From: Ariolimax columbianus
Lineage: Eukaryota > Mollusca > Gastropoda > Stylommatophora > Arionidae
NCBI GenBank assembly: GCA_036924085.1
Contig: JAVGWX010000001.1
Location: 3,824,200-3,888,199 of the forward strand
Direction: 5' to 3'
DNA length: 64,000 nt
In this document: piece after piece, positions 21,001 through 27,109 of the stretch
Layout: each line of letters opens with the position of its first letter
Numbering within the stretch: position 1 is the stretch's first letter
The notes under the pieces: model-generated
What the model was told of the DNA's origin: nothing
Seen by the model: the letters and a program-made list of their open reading frames with translations, nothing else
Databases searched by the model: none
Made by a program: the position numbers and the translations under genes

Positions 21001-22149
21001 CCTTCAGAGTGTTTGGCATGGAGTTAACAACCTCAATAAATTACCACAGAAAGGTACCTTCAGAGTGTTTGGCATGGAGTTAACAACCTCAATAAATTAC
21101 AACAGAAAGGTACCTTCAGAGTGTTTAGCATGGAGTTAACAACATCAATAAATTACCACAGAAAGGAACCTTCAGAGTGTTTGGCATGGAGTTAACAACC
21201 TCAATAAATTACCACAGAAAGGTACCTTCAGACTGTTTGGCATGGAGTTAACAACCTCAATAAATTACAACAGAAAGGTACCTTCAGAGTGTTTGGCATG
21301 GAGTTAACAACCTCAATAAATTACAACAGAAAGGTATCTTCAGAGTGTTTGGCATGGAGTTAACAACATCAATAAATTACCACAGAAAGGTACCTTCAGA
21401 GTGTTTGGCATGGAGTTAACAACCTCAATAAATTACAACAGAAAGGTACCTTCAGAGTGTTTGGCATGGAGTTAACAAGCTCAATAAATTACAACAGAAA
21501 GCACCTCTGGGAAAATGTGCTTTTGTGTAGGCTTCCTGTACGGGGGTTGACTGTAGTGGTGGCACTATGCTCCACAGGTAGCAATTGTACATCTATCTAG
21601 TCATTATGTTTTTGTTTTTGTCCTCAGCATGACAAGCGGGAAAGCCAGTTATGGACAAAACCTCAATATCAGTATACAGCTAGGGGAGGACTGCCGGCAC
21701 AGCTACATCAGAGAATTCCTTATTCTCTATTCCCATCATCAGGAGCTTCTCCTTCATCAGCAGCATTATCGTTATCTCCTGTTCCATCACCAGCACCATC
21801 GTTTATGTCTGCGTCATCAGCAACTGATAGGTCATCGTTCTATCCACCATCCTCACAGGACAGCATGATTGGATTTCAAAGCCCAGCTCGGGTAGCAGGA
21901 AACATGCGGCAGTCTAGTCATGCAGGTGACTCCATCAGTCGCATCCCCAGAGAAGACTCTCCTAGTCCAAGCTCATTCCAGAAGCCAAGAGCTGCTAATC
22001 TATCAATGCCAGCTCTGAGCAAAAAAAGTGAAGGTCAAGAAAAAATCAAGAATAGACAAACTGATCTTACTTGTCCTAGATGTAGTCAAGAATTTACTGA
22101 AGATCAGCAGAATGAACTGATTAATCACATTAATACATGCTCAGATTAA
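2655..22149 (+). CDS. TNIP (ABIN)-like ubiquitin-binding adaptor, 3' part, six exons
   Basis: Exons seen are 2655-3059, 5536-5589, 12336-12437, 18827-19081, 20059-20115 and 21628-22149. All junctions are phase 0 with AG/GT borders, giving 464 residues plus a stop. Domains in order are coiled coil, AHD1-like segment ([15 protein letters not shown]), UBAN motif ([11 protein letters not shown]), Ser/Pro-rich linker and a C-terminal Cys-Cys-His-Cys finger. In vertebrates, TNIP/ABIN proteins bind linear or K63 ubiquitin chains through UBAN and A20 through AHD1 to restrain NF-kB signalling in the cytosol. The AHD1-to-UBAN order points to TNIP rather than OPTN or NEMO, although the finger also recalls those two and TNIP2. 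The roughly 80 residues that vertebrate TNIP1 has between AHD1 and UBAN are not all accounted for, so an exon between 12438 and 18826 may be missing. The N-terminus is outside the window. Confidence 0.8.
3116..4329 (-). mobile_element. 5'-truncated LINE-A copy 1 (RT C-terminal half plus zinc finger), 11-bp TSD
   Basis: Minus-strand remains of an RT: a VSNGVKQGC block near 4300, FADDCA near 4150, '[20 protein letters not shown]' near 3900, the C-terminal '[15 protein letters not shown]' region near 3550, then a C2H2 finger (C-x2-C ... H-x3-H) near 3200. It is closely similar to the forward part of the LINE at 6240-9734. The 3' end carries a (TTA)n tail at 3118-3135. Direct repeats 'acatgttcata' at 3105-3115 and 4330-4340 form a perfect 11-bp target-site duplication. 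Frameshifts make it inactive. It sits in an intron of the TNIP-like gene, antisense to it. Confidence 0.9.
4351..4752. repeat. Minisatellite, 23-bp unit, about 17 copies
   Basis: Direct repeats of a 23-base unit ('tgcatctttccctagtctgt' plus 'taa'). The first units read 'caccaatctt' in place of 'ccctagtctg'. A decayed unit pair near 5320-5360 suggests the array once extended further and was split by later insertions. It starts about 10 bases after the TSD of the LINE at 3116-4329. Confidence 0.9.
5040..5274 (-). repeat. tRNA-derived SINE-T copy 1, perfect 12-bp TSD
   Basis: Read on the minus strand, the 5' end has an A-box-like 'GGGCTAGTGGTTAAGTGA' and further in a degenerate B box, followed by a body and an AAAAC-rich 3' end. 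Direct repeats 'ggtttcatgttt' lie at 5028-5039 and 5275-5286. Two further copies are at 43706-43960 and 61209-61459 in the same orientation. A tRNA-like head with a TSD is typical of a Pol III-transcribed SINE mobilised by a LINE. Confidence 0.9.
5536..5589 (+). CDS. TNIP-like gene, 54-bp exon
   Basis: Acceptor 'cttttacag' and donor gtcagc enclose 18 codons reading [18 protein letters not shown], phase 0 at both ends. The composition fits the coiled coil that precedes AHD1. It was assigned from its open frame, matching phase and splice borders; it is short, so confidence is moderate. Confidence 0.65.
5937..6095. repeat. Minisatellite, 30-bp unit, about 5 copies
   Basis: Five direct copies of a 30-base unit centred on 'gactctttttgtgttctc', differing only at one C/T position. 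Because 30 is divisible by three, it gives long spurious ORFs in three frames, including repeats of '[10 protein letters not shown]'; none of these is a gene. Confidence 0.9.
6240..6835 (-). pseudogene. LINE-A endonuclease (EEP) domain, inverted segment
   Basis: The minus-strand frame is open from 7310 to 6216, but only about 6835 to 6240 encodes the endonuclease. It carries the family blocks [23 protein letters not shown] and [12 protein letters not shown]. In such elements this metal-dependent nuclease nicks target DNA to prime reverse transcription. The frame is uninterrupted here, but it ends abruptly at the inversion breakpoint, and the SDH-containing end of the domain lies on the other strand at about 7295-7330 ([10 protein letters not shown]). 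It cannot give a whole enzyme. Confidence 0.85.
7166..9690 (+). pseudogene. LINE-A reverse transcriptase, forward segment, frameshifted
   Basis: Open pieces at about 7170-7550, 7560-8110, 8051-8335, 8351-9100 and 9012-9539 together read as one RT in shifting frames. Blocks seen are [79 protein letters not shown] and [20 protein letters not shown], then the C-terminal finger at about 9600-9665. It would carry out target-primed reverse transcription if intact; at least four frame breaks rule that out. It is antisense-similar to the copy at 3116-4329. Confidence 0.88.
9748..10142. other. Intron sequence, no recognised gene
   Basis: It lies between a LINE and the TTAA-flanked element. A stretch at about 9880-9950 (GC-rich, 'gggcgaccgcgcgggcgg') resembles 45625-45685 on the same strand and may be a short unclassified repeat. 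No splice-bordered exon was found. Confidence 0.4.
10147..11616. mobile_element. piggyBac-like DNA element, TTAA target duplication and 16-bp TIRs
   Basis: The ends CTCTTAAAGGCCATAA (10147-10162) and its exact reverse complement (11601-11616) are each bordered by TTAA (10143-10146 and 11617-11620). TTAA targeting with short inverted ends is the signature of piggyBac-type elements. A second shared block, TGCCAGAA, lies a little inside both ends. A minus-strand stretch near 11275-11160 ([16 protein letters not shown]) has the acidic look of piggyBac transposase N-termini, but no catalytic DDD domain was found, so this is probably a deletion derivative. The size is 1470 bp including a nested SINE-S copy of about 417 bp. 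Confidence 0.75.
10279..10695 (+). repeat. SINE-S copy 2 with duplicated head, nested in the piggyBac-like element
   Basis: Same family as 1115-1470. The first about 75 bases (from 'gagcagcgcatgagctgcag') occur twice in tandem, and the remainder matches the family to 'gggagattgag' and 'gaagccaagcc'. Flanking 'attaaaggaa' at 10269-10278 and 10696-10705 is a perfect 10-bp direct repeat, consistent with retroposition into the older DNA element. Confidence 0.85.
11905..12130 (-). repeat. SINE-S copy 3, diverged, partial
   Basis: On the minus strand it reads 'gctgaccaagaccctattc', 'gactaagagaatagggatt' and 'gggcatagatatcgc', in the same order as the diverged SINE-S subfamily at 31497-31798 and 62142-62465. 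It overlaps a 186-codon minus-strand ORF that is therefore not a gene. Confidence 0.7.
12336..12437 (+). CDS. TNIP-like gene, AHD1-like exon
   Basis: Acceptor 'tttctgaacag' and donor gtcaga border 34 codons, phase 0. The product [16 protein letters not shown] followed by LARVTELEQ resembles the ABIN homology domain 1 (AHD1), the A20-binding segment of TNIP proteins, where the family has a similar N-K/R-x-W-x-x-x-x-x-x-x-x-Q-Q pattern. The match is from recall of the family, not a search. The donor is weak, and an alternative GT nine bases earlier exists. Confidence 0.75.
12438..13479. other. TNIP-like gene intron, no recognised feature
   Basis: AT-rich sequence with no tandem array and no RT blocks. 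A missing TNIP exon might be expected in this intron (12438-18826), but no AG/GT-bordered coiled-coil frame was seen here. Confidence 0.4.
13560..14381 (+). CDS. CR1-like LINE endonuclease (EEP) region
   Basis: A 273-codon frame from GTG/ATG candidates near 13560-13608. It holds the N-terminal '[10 protein letters not shown]' block, the GLTESW block, [26 protein letters not shown] and the C-terminal SSDHQIIRW block, all expected of the apurinic-like endonuclease that nicks the target strand. It ends with a stop created by a frameshift about 40 codons before the RT frame starts; a second frame with [16 protein letters not shown] takes over. Lys/Glu-rich and AT-rich codon use matches the RT part, so both belong to one element. 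Confidence 0.85.
   Translation: MVSGKCEIHSRKANTKMIKQKQKEENQQHYKLKGFYANVRSIVNKREELELYVEEEKPDIIGLTESWTYEEIADSELEIEGYTMLRKDRIIGDKTKGGGVLLYCINSVNITIKDYLSCGNKNESVWGEIESGGEKTVIGVCYRCPSSQKEEDEELISSIAKASKGKLLLMGDFNYPEIKWDMAEELVKSKPFVKCITDNFLIQHVEAATRGKNILDLVFTTEENMIENVTVGELFGSSDHQIIRWDLIAGKEVNINTRTYDYSKADVKRQQTT
14522..16117 (+). CDS. CR1-like LINE reverse transcriptase
   Basis: A 531-codon open frame holding RT domains 0 to 7: [95 protein letters not shown], the catalytic FADDTKL, and the downstream [11 protein letters not shown] and [19 protein letters not shown] blocks. The TGA at 16116-16118 cuts off about 98 C-terminal residues, which remain in frame to 16411. The same C-terminal segment recurs in fragments at 32158-32690, 46706-47262 and 59735-59880. 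Function in life would be target-primed cDNA synthesis. Confidence 0.9.
   Translation: MKCRRAKNKAWKKYIEANKSKETYVKYLNKQNISQKANKTAKIDFEKKKLAQRIKTDSKSFFSYVRNKQRTKDKVGPLIDSTGKIISENREAANLLNQYFGTVFTKEDCSEIPEPIDIFQRDMDTAGLRSIYITEEMVFKKLEGLKVDKCPGQDGVHPKLLYEIRNQLTKPLAILCSQSLTKGIVPRDWKDAGVIPLLKKGKKSDPANYRPVSLTSIVCKLLESIIKENIVMHLEKFNLIRNSQHGFTRGRSCLTNLLEFMEEVTKIIDKGEPVDVIYLDFAKAFDRVPHQRLFRKLKSHGIGGEVAKWIENWLTGRRQRVGINKEYSEWSEVKSGVPQGSVLGPILFLIYINDLDIDMRSMIAKFADDTKLCSNVSSKAEVDILMSDLDKIREWSVSWQMEFNVDKCTVIHMGRSNMEHNYRMGENNFRKIDKERDLGVIIDHTGKVSEQVKVAVKKANAMLGMIKRNIKHKNKEVIVKLYKALVRPRLEYCVQVWSPYHRGDINMLERIQKRATKMIVGFQNYSYEERL
16506..16672. repeat. 74-bp tandem duplication, about 2.3 copies
   Basis: The block from 'aaaatgatgtttatt' through 'ccttaaagatct' is repeated with a 74-base period ('gatgcctgcactcc' at 16547 and 16621). 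It lies immediately 3' of the CR1-like LINE. No coding. Confidence 0.85.
16673..17589. other. TNIP-like gene intron, no recognised feature
   Basis: AT-rich sequence. Small ORFs (for example 17105-17383 minus) show no domain. No tandem repeat or splice-bordered coiled-coil frame was seen. Confidence 0.4.
17590..18124 (-). mobile_element. Mariner-like transposase remnant with catalytic core deleted
   Basis: The minus-strand frame starts at ATG 18124-18122 with [19 protein letters not shown], then a stop, [27 protein letters not shown] and [12 protein letters not shown]. Near 17780 it jumps to the C-terminal block [17 protein letters not shown] and [12 protein letters not shown] (17705-17600). 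Those two blocks are the helix-turn-helix N-terminus and the C-terminus of mariner-family transposases; the DD34D catalytic middle is absent, so this is an internally deleted copy. Stops and a local 16-18 bp duplication ('caaccaggttgggttt' twice, 17898-17930) add to the decay. TIRs were not located. Confidence 0.75.
18125..18826. other. TNIP-like gene intron, no recognised feature
   Basis: AT-rich with several poly-T runs. Nothing coding is recognised. It ends in the polypyrimidine tract and acceptor of the UBAN exon. Confidence 0.4.
18827..19081 (+). CDS. TNIP-like gene, UBAN exon
   Basis: Acceptor 'catacttttcag', donor gtaata, 85 codons, phase 0. The segment [20 protein letters not shown] followed by DRE is the UBAN (NEMO/ABIN/OPTN) ubiquitin-binding coiled coil: family members share a Leu/Lys-Gln-Gln stretch, then Asp-Phe-x-x-Glu-Arg-x-x-Arg-Glu. 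All of those key positions (E-D-F, E-R, D-R-E) are present, so ubiquitin-chain binding is expected to be kept. Preceding residues ([20 protein letters not shown]) form the coiled-coil lead-in. Confidence 0.88.
19690..19800 (+). repeat. Interspersed repeat R, partial copy
   Basis: From 'gaatgcccacaatgggtagg' through 'gcgccctaaaaagaacattta' it matches the start of the copy at 38205-38265 ('gcgaatgccgacaat', 'acgccctgaaaaggacatta'), and the following 'cctgtgcgtgctgatgaag' matches later parts of family R. It is truncated and diverged. Confidence 0.55.
20059..20115 (+). CDS. TNIP-like gene, 57-bp exon after UBAN
   Basis: Acceptor 'taaattacag' and donor gtgagt border 19 codons, [19 protein letters not shown], phase 0 at both ends. 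It continues the basic coiled-coil tail of the UBAN region and joins in frame to HDKRESQLW in the last exon. Short, but the borders are strong. Confidence 0.75.
20401..20515. repeat. Minisatellite, 33-bp unit, about 3.5 copies
   Basis: Units starting 'agatgttcctcctttctttt' repeat at 20401, 20434, 20467 and 20500. The period is divisible by three, giving spurious ORFs on both strands. Confidence 0.9.
20993..21501. repeat. Minisatellite, 56-bp unit, 9 copies
   Basis: Nine direct copies of a 56-base unit beginning 'gaaaggtaccttcagagtgt' and including 'ggcatggagttaacaac'. The copies are very similar (one or two substitutions each), so amplification is recent. The last copy ends about 125 bases before the acceptor of the final TNIP-like exon. 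Confidence 0.92.
21628..22149 (+). CDS. TNIP-like gene, last exon with C-terminal zinc finger and stop
   Basis: Acceptor 'tttgtcctcag', stop TAA at 22147-22149, 173 residues. The exon encodes a Ser/Pro-rich, low-complexity linker ([19 protein letters not shown]) and ends with CPRC, 14 residues, then HINTC: a Cys-x2-Cys-x14-His-x3-Cys finger. It resembles the C-terminal NOA/UBZ-type fingers of OPTN, NEMO and TNIP2, which bind ubiquitin, two residues longer in the loop than recalled for NEMO. Overlapping shorter frames that start at 21629 are in the wrong phase. The 3' UTR follows, but no canonical AATAAA was seen in the next 450 bases. Confidence 0.85.
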   Translation, partial: HDKRESQLWTKPQYQYTARGGLPAQLHQRIPYSLFPSSGASPSSAALSLSPVPSPAPSFMSASSATDRSSFYPPSSQDSMIGFQSPARVAGNMRQSSHAGDSISRIPREDSPSPSSFQKPRAANLSMPALSKKSEGQEKIKNRQTDLTCPRCSQEFTEDQQNELINHINTCSD

Positions 22150-22570
22150 ATTTCTCCGTCAACTCAATCAAAGTTTAGCATATTTTATTGGAAAAGGTTG
22201 GCTAAACTGTTTGCAGTTAATGTCATTTCTGATATGTGAATACAAACCTTTACATGTTGTTGATATTATTTGTGTGTCATCTTGGTAATATTTACACTGC
22301 AGTGTTGTATTTCTGTTGCTATGTTGTTGTCAGAGTGGAATAGAAGATGTGCACTAGTCTGATCTACTAGTGCTATCTACCTCCACACTATATCACACAT
22401 ATATATAAAGTACTGAACATTTATTGTTGATTTTGGAAGGAAGTTCATAATTTAAAATAATTTGCAATCACATTTCCCTACTCCCGTTTGCTTTCTTCTC
22501 TTTTCACAATATAGCTTCTTCCTTGCTTTTTTTTGTCATATACTTTTAATGCAGACTTCGCTGTAAATCC
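22150..22570 (+). other. Probable 3' UTR and downstream flank of the TNIP-like gene
   Basis: AT-rich, no repeats recognised, directly downstream of the stop codon. The exact cleavage site cannot be placed because no canonical polyadenylation signal is seen before the LINE fragment that starts near 22575. Confidence 0.4.
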
Positions 22571-22574
22571 TTAC

Positions 22575-23420
22575 CATGTGTTCACTTATATGTTATGAAA
22601 TGTTCTACTAGTTTCTCTGCTGTTGTTGTAATTATCCCATAGCTGCTGAGCAAGCCTGCTCTTGGCAGCCCAATGCCATTTTTATATAGATACAGGTCTT
22701 CTTCGGTTATTTCACTGCTCCGTACGTGTGTTGGCAGTTGTCGGCAGTGTTGTAAGATTCTTTTCCTCATGTCCACAAGTGCCTTACACTCAATGAATAG
22801 GTATTTAATCGTTTCATCACGGTAGGAGTAATGTCTGCACAAGGGCAGGTGCTGGTGATTGATGCGATTCTAGTGGCTATTGACTCTGGTATGTCCTGTT
22901 TGGAACTGAAAGATTGTCATCATTACTTTTTGGCTGTGAAATTCTGCTACATACGCTGAGACCTGTTGTTCCCGCCGCCCATCTGTTCATTCAGATTTTT
23001 CTGGTATTATTCTTAATAATTTGTTTTACTGAGTGGTTACTGCAGGGTCTACCCAATTGCTGTTTTTGCCAATCTGTCAGTCATCTTGTTTTCTGGTAGC
23101 CTGCTATGACCAGGGATCCATTGCAAGGTGACATTAATTCTGTGGGTAGTGATAATACACACACACACACACACACCAGGAATATCTCCTTTATCAATCA
23201 ACTTGGAGTCACTAAAATTCACAGTGTTTATTGGAATCAATTTGTCAGAGTCAAACTGTTCGTGCAAAATCTCAACTGCTGTTTTTATAGTCTCTGCCTC
23301 TGCTTCATCATTTGAAACTAGTTTCTCTACAGTCTGTTTGTGCTCAAATGGATGTTGTGTGCATTATTTCAGATATCAATAAATCAGTCAACATTGTGAT
23401 GGTCACTGTCATACGACATT
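22575..23420 (-). mobile_element. LINE fragment, RNase H and C-terminal region, with an internal (CA)n
   Basis: The minus strand reads LQWIPGHSRLPENKMTDRLA near 23100 (the RNase H end block W-x-P-x-H with the following Asp-x-Leu-Ala), then 'FQTGHTRVNSH' and CRHYSYRDETIKYLFIECKA near 22840. This order (RNase H then a Cys/His zinc-knuckle C-terminus) is that of RNase H-bearing LINEs related to the copies at 47896 and 58945. A (CA)9 tract at 23157-23174 lies inside the coding frame and is read as Val-Cys repeats. Several stops. Pseudogenised. Confidence 0.7.
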
Positions 23421-23544
23421 TTTCCCATTGCTGGGGTAGTCGAGAGCTTTTGAAAGCTGAGGACTACAGACTACTTCGCCACTGCTGTCGCCACGTTGTG
23501 TGCTGGCTATGTTTATTTATTTCACCCCCAACAGAAAAACAACA

Positions 23545-23625
23545 TATGCCATACCAGGGATTCGAACCGCTGCCCTCCTTGTTGGCAGGCAGGCCTCGAA
23601 ACTATTTGGCCACGCGATCCTGTAC
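23545..23625 (-). repeat. tRNA-like SINE fragment
   Basis: On the minus strand it reads 'GCGTGGCCAAATAG' followed about 35 bases later by a perfect Pol III B box, GGTTCGAATCC. The spacing fits a tRNA-derived head (serine or leucine-like arm), but the flanks do not fold as a tRNA, so it is more likely a SINE remnant than a gene. Confidence 0.55.
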
Positions 23626-23859
23626 GCGATGGTACTGAAGTAATGGTCGGTAAAAATGTGTACAGTTAAGGGCTCAGTGATTACACCAGGACACATGCGG
23701 CAGTAGCGTGGGTTTCATTTTGTGTCTGTCCTGGTGTGGACAGCCAGTCCTTACCTGTAAATGTTTGTATGTCAGGTATATAAGACGCCTTGTGTAAGAT
23801 CCTGTGACTCTGACATTATAATAGATAGATGACATTACAAGAAAGGTTGAGTCAATTAA

Positions 23860-24105
23860 AAGGATGCATTGTGGAATGAGTTGACATCACAGTTAGCTAA
23901 CCAAGATCCTTCCCTATTCCACCTGCAAGTGGTGGCCCTGGAATAAGACTGTAGCCTGGCTAAGATATTAGGGATCGAAGAGGGCAGGCAAACCTGGTCC
24001 CAAAAATGTTGTGCTGAAATGGATGTGCTGGTCCAAAAGATGCAGATGTCACTGCCTCACTGTAAACTACCACACATCATTTTCAGGACTAACGCCGAAG
24101 AATAG
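23860..24105 (+). repeat. SINE-S copy 4, diverged
   Basis: Contains the family phrases 'ctggctaagatattagggat', 'gcaaacctggtcccaaaaat', 'gtgctgaaatggatgtgctgg' and 'aactaccacaca' in family order, ending 'caggactaacgccgaagaa'. It faces copy 5 at 24298-24645, about 200 bases away. Confidence 0.75.
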
Positions 24106-24297
24106 TAGTCATTTTAAAATCATTTTCTTCTGTTGTGTTTTTTTTCTCCAGTTATTTCTTTATTTTGTTGTTTCTGGCAAATGCAAATTATTTCATGTGT
24201 TTTTTTTTTTTTCAAGATTCATCTTCAGTTCTGTCATGCAACACATTTTTAGATCCATCAGTATTTTGTGCGGTGATGCCTTTGTTCTTGGCTTGGC

Positions 24298-24645
24298 TTT
24301 GTTCGTTTTCAATTTCCCGCTACCAAACCCTGAAAGGGCTTAAGTAGCAGAATGTAGTCCAGAGAACGGAATTCGTTGTGTCGTAGTTTACAGCTTGACT
24401 GCGATATTTGCACCTTTGGTTCAACACATCCGACTTCAGCAAGCATATTTTGAGTACCGGGTTAGCATTCCCTCTTCGGTCCCTTCTCCTTAGCCAGTCT
24501 GCCCTGCTGCACCCTGTTATCTAGGATCACCGCGTGGAGGTATAGAAGGGTCTTGGCAGCTCTGGTTCGCTGGTCCTGACGCTAGCAGTCAGCTATGGGT
24601 CGCTGACCACTGCAGCTCATGCGCTGCTCAGCATCTTGATACCAT
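24298..24645 (-). repeat. SINE-S copy 5
   Basis: Full-length copy on the minus strand: 'gctgagcagcgcatgagctg' at its 5' end (24630) through 'cgctaccaaaccctg' at its 3' end (24320). Closest to copies 1 and 2. It is inverted relative to copy 4. Confidence 0.85.
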
Positions 24646-24819
24646 GCCATTGTTTTGAAGCTGTGTATTTTCTTGTGTAAGTATTAACTTATATACAAAC
24701 AAAATCATTGATCTCTTCTGTGATTCTGTGTTTTTAAATTGTGTTATTATTTGGTGCTATTAATGTATACATTTTAGCATAAAATGGATAATTGTAAAGC
24801 TGTCAATCAAAACTTTTCT

Positions 24820-25110
24820 ACGCCATGGAGCACATTTCTTCAATAAATGCATGCCAAGTCCTCCTGTCTTTACCCATCCATTCTAGCACTGTCTGTGTCT
24901 TCCCAGTTATCTTTATTTAGGAATCAAACGGGTAAGTCCTCTTGATAGAGGACCTCCATCTGTCTTGGATGGAATTGTCTTCTTAGTTTATGTCCATATT
25001 TATTGAAGCTTTAATAGCTAAAATTGTCTATAGGATGAGGTTTCCAGCCACATGCTCAACCCTCCTTAGTCACATCTTACATGCTTTGCAGGTGTACAGT
25101 GTTACTATTC
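24820..25110. repeat. Old interspersed repeat similar to 35517-35700
   Basis: Shares 'catggagca', 'caataaatgcatgccaagtc', 'gtccatatttattgaagctt', 'aaattgtctataggatg' and 'ccagccacatgctcaaccctc' in order with 35545-35690. The opening also resembles the 3' end of the minus-strand LINE at 27110-28340, so both may be LINE 3' UTR relics. Confidence 0.6.
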
Positions 25111-25383
25111 TCTGCTCCCATTGTGTACCCTATCAACACTCGAATACTTGTAAAACAGTAGTTTCAAATTTATTTGAATTACAATGTTGTAATGTGCTGT
25201 TGAGAATATACTGCATTTATGTGTAACTTCAGCGAAACTGATATATCCTTGTTGTAACATTTGAAGAAAGTGTCAGCTGGTGTTTCAGCTCAGGTAGTAC
25301 TATTTGTTTGCATCTTTTTTATTTGGTGTTGCCACAGCTCAGAAAGTTTTATACAATTAACTCAGCAGTTGGGTTATCATCTA

Positions 25384-26165
25384 GCTTATACTGTCTGCTG
25401 TCACACCCATCTAAGTCTGCTGTCACATCCATCTAAGTCTGATGTCACACCCATCTAAGTCTGATGTCACACCCATCTAAGTCTGATGTCACACCCATCT
25501 AAATCTGCCACCACACCCATCTAAGTCTGCCATACCCATCTAAATCTGCTACCACACCCATCTAAATCTGCTGCCACACCCATCTAAGTCTGCCACACCC
25601 ATGTTCTAAGTGTTCCACGCCCATCTAAATGTGTCACACCCATCTAAGTCTGCTGCCACACCCACCTCAGTATGCTGTCACACCCATCTAAGTCTGCCAC
25701 ACCCATCTAAGTCTGCTGTCACACCCATCTAAATCTGTTGTCACACCCTGATAAGTCTGCCACCACACCCATCTAAGTCTGCTGTCACACCCATCTAAGT
25801 CTGCCACACCCATGTTCTAAGTGTTCCACACCCATCTAAATTTGTCACACCCATCTAAGTCCCTTATAAGTCTGCTGTCACACCCATCTAAGTCAGCTGC
25901 CACGCCCATCTAAGTCTGCTGTCACACCCATCTAAGTCTGCTGTCACACCCATATAAGTCTGCCACACCCATATAAGTCTGGTGTCACACCCATATAAGT
26001 CTGCCACACCCATCTAAGTCTGTCACACCTATCTAAGTTTGCTGTCACACCCATCTAAGTCTGCCACACCCATCTAAGTCTGCTGTCACACCCATCTAAG
26101 TCTGCCACACCCATCTAAGTCTGCTGTCACACCCATCTACTTCTGCTGTCACATCCATCTAAGCT
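25384..26165. repeat. Minisatellite, alternating 22- and 17-bp units, about 40 copies
   Basis: Built from 'acacccatctaagtctgc' with either a 'tgtc' or 'ca' connector, so the period alternates between about 17 and 22 bases. Two degenerate segments containing 'cccatgttctaagtgttcca' (25604 and 25808) recur about 200 bases apart and show a larger-scale duplication. It is in the intergenic region. Confidence 0.9.
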
Positions 26166-26739
26166 GCTGTGGCTCCAATTTGTCTGTGTCTCAAACTTTA
26201 GTTTGATTTACATTTCCTTGTTATGGTCATGGTCAAAAAAAATCAAACTGATCTTACAATTAGAAATATTTAATGAAAGATGTTTTTACAAAATTCTAAA
26301 TTAGCCTCAAATGGGTATATTGAACATTTGTTGAAATACATGAGGAGAAACTGTACTCTACTTTGTATTCGGGCATTGTGTCAGACATATGTACAATATG
26401 TGTGTATGTACGTGTGTCAGATATGTTTGTCCCAAATTTTTTAAACATGTCCATTTGTGCGGCATTGAAAAAAAAAGTGAGAAACACTGCTTTAGGCTTA
26501 AACGGTCAAAACAATAATCTGGTTAATTATAAACTACATTTTGGATGAAACAGTTACAAGGATCTGGTTGTATTTGTCATGTTTGACTATTGTGTAGACA
26601 CAATGCCAGTGTAAGGGCAAGATAACAAGTGAAAATATTCTCAACAATAGCCATATTATTGTAGTAAGTTATAATTATCAGGGTTATTGTAATACATGGA
26701 AAAGCTGATATATCACTTTGGGCCTTTTGATGATCTGTT
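26166..26739. other. Intergenic sequence, no recognised feature
   Basis: No RT block, tandem repeat or splice-bordered exon was seen. Short ORFs are not convincing. Confidence 0.35.
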
Positions 26740-26744
26740 CAGTT

Positions 26745-27020
26745 ATCAAAAGGTGAAAGATGGCTTTGTATGGGCACATCACGAGGTCCAGTGGAATTAC
26801 AAATTCGATACTGCATGGTTTCATACTAGGAAAGAGAGGGGCAGACAACATCACTGAGTGGTCAAACCTTTGTCCCGGTGAGGCATCACTGAGTGGTCAA
26901 ACCTTTGTCCCGGTGAGGCATGACTGGCGGCAGCGTACAGAGAGAGATGGCGTAAGATTGTGGGAGTGTCTTCAAGTGTGCCCCAATGACCTGATAGGTT
27001 ACAGGATGAACTGAACTGAT
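26745..27020 (+). mobile_element. LINE C-terminal fragment with a 35-bp internal duplication
   Basis: Reads KMALYGHITRSSGITNSILH then GKRGADNITEWSNL, the C-terminal block of the LINE-G type at 41206-44683 (FGHISRSNGLANTILHGKVQ). The stretch 'catcactgagtggtcaaacc' with its following bases occurs twice in tandem (26849 and 26885). Old fragment, no intact ORF. Confidence 0.65.
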
Positions 27021-27109
27021 ATATCACTGGATGCTTCTGTACAGTTTTATTTTATCCAGTCCAGGAAGAAGACCTGTTTTGTTCAACATGCTGGTCCATG
27101 ACCTGTAAA

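Noticed and set aside
22582..22842. 86-codon Cys/His-containing ORF as a host zinc-finger gene
   Set aside because: It follows RNase H sequence in the order found in RNase H LINEs and has a decayed frame. It is part of a LINE.
23545..23625. tRNA gene on the minus strand
   Set aside because: A perfect B box but no matching acceptor stem. Treated as a SINE fragment.
26363..26548. 61-codon ORF as a small secreted peptide
   Set aside because: No signal cleavage pattern or splice context. AT-rich chance ORF overlapping one on the other strand.
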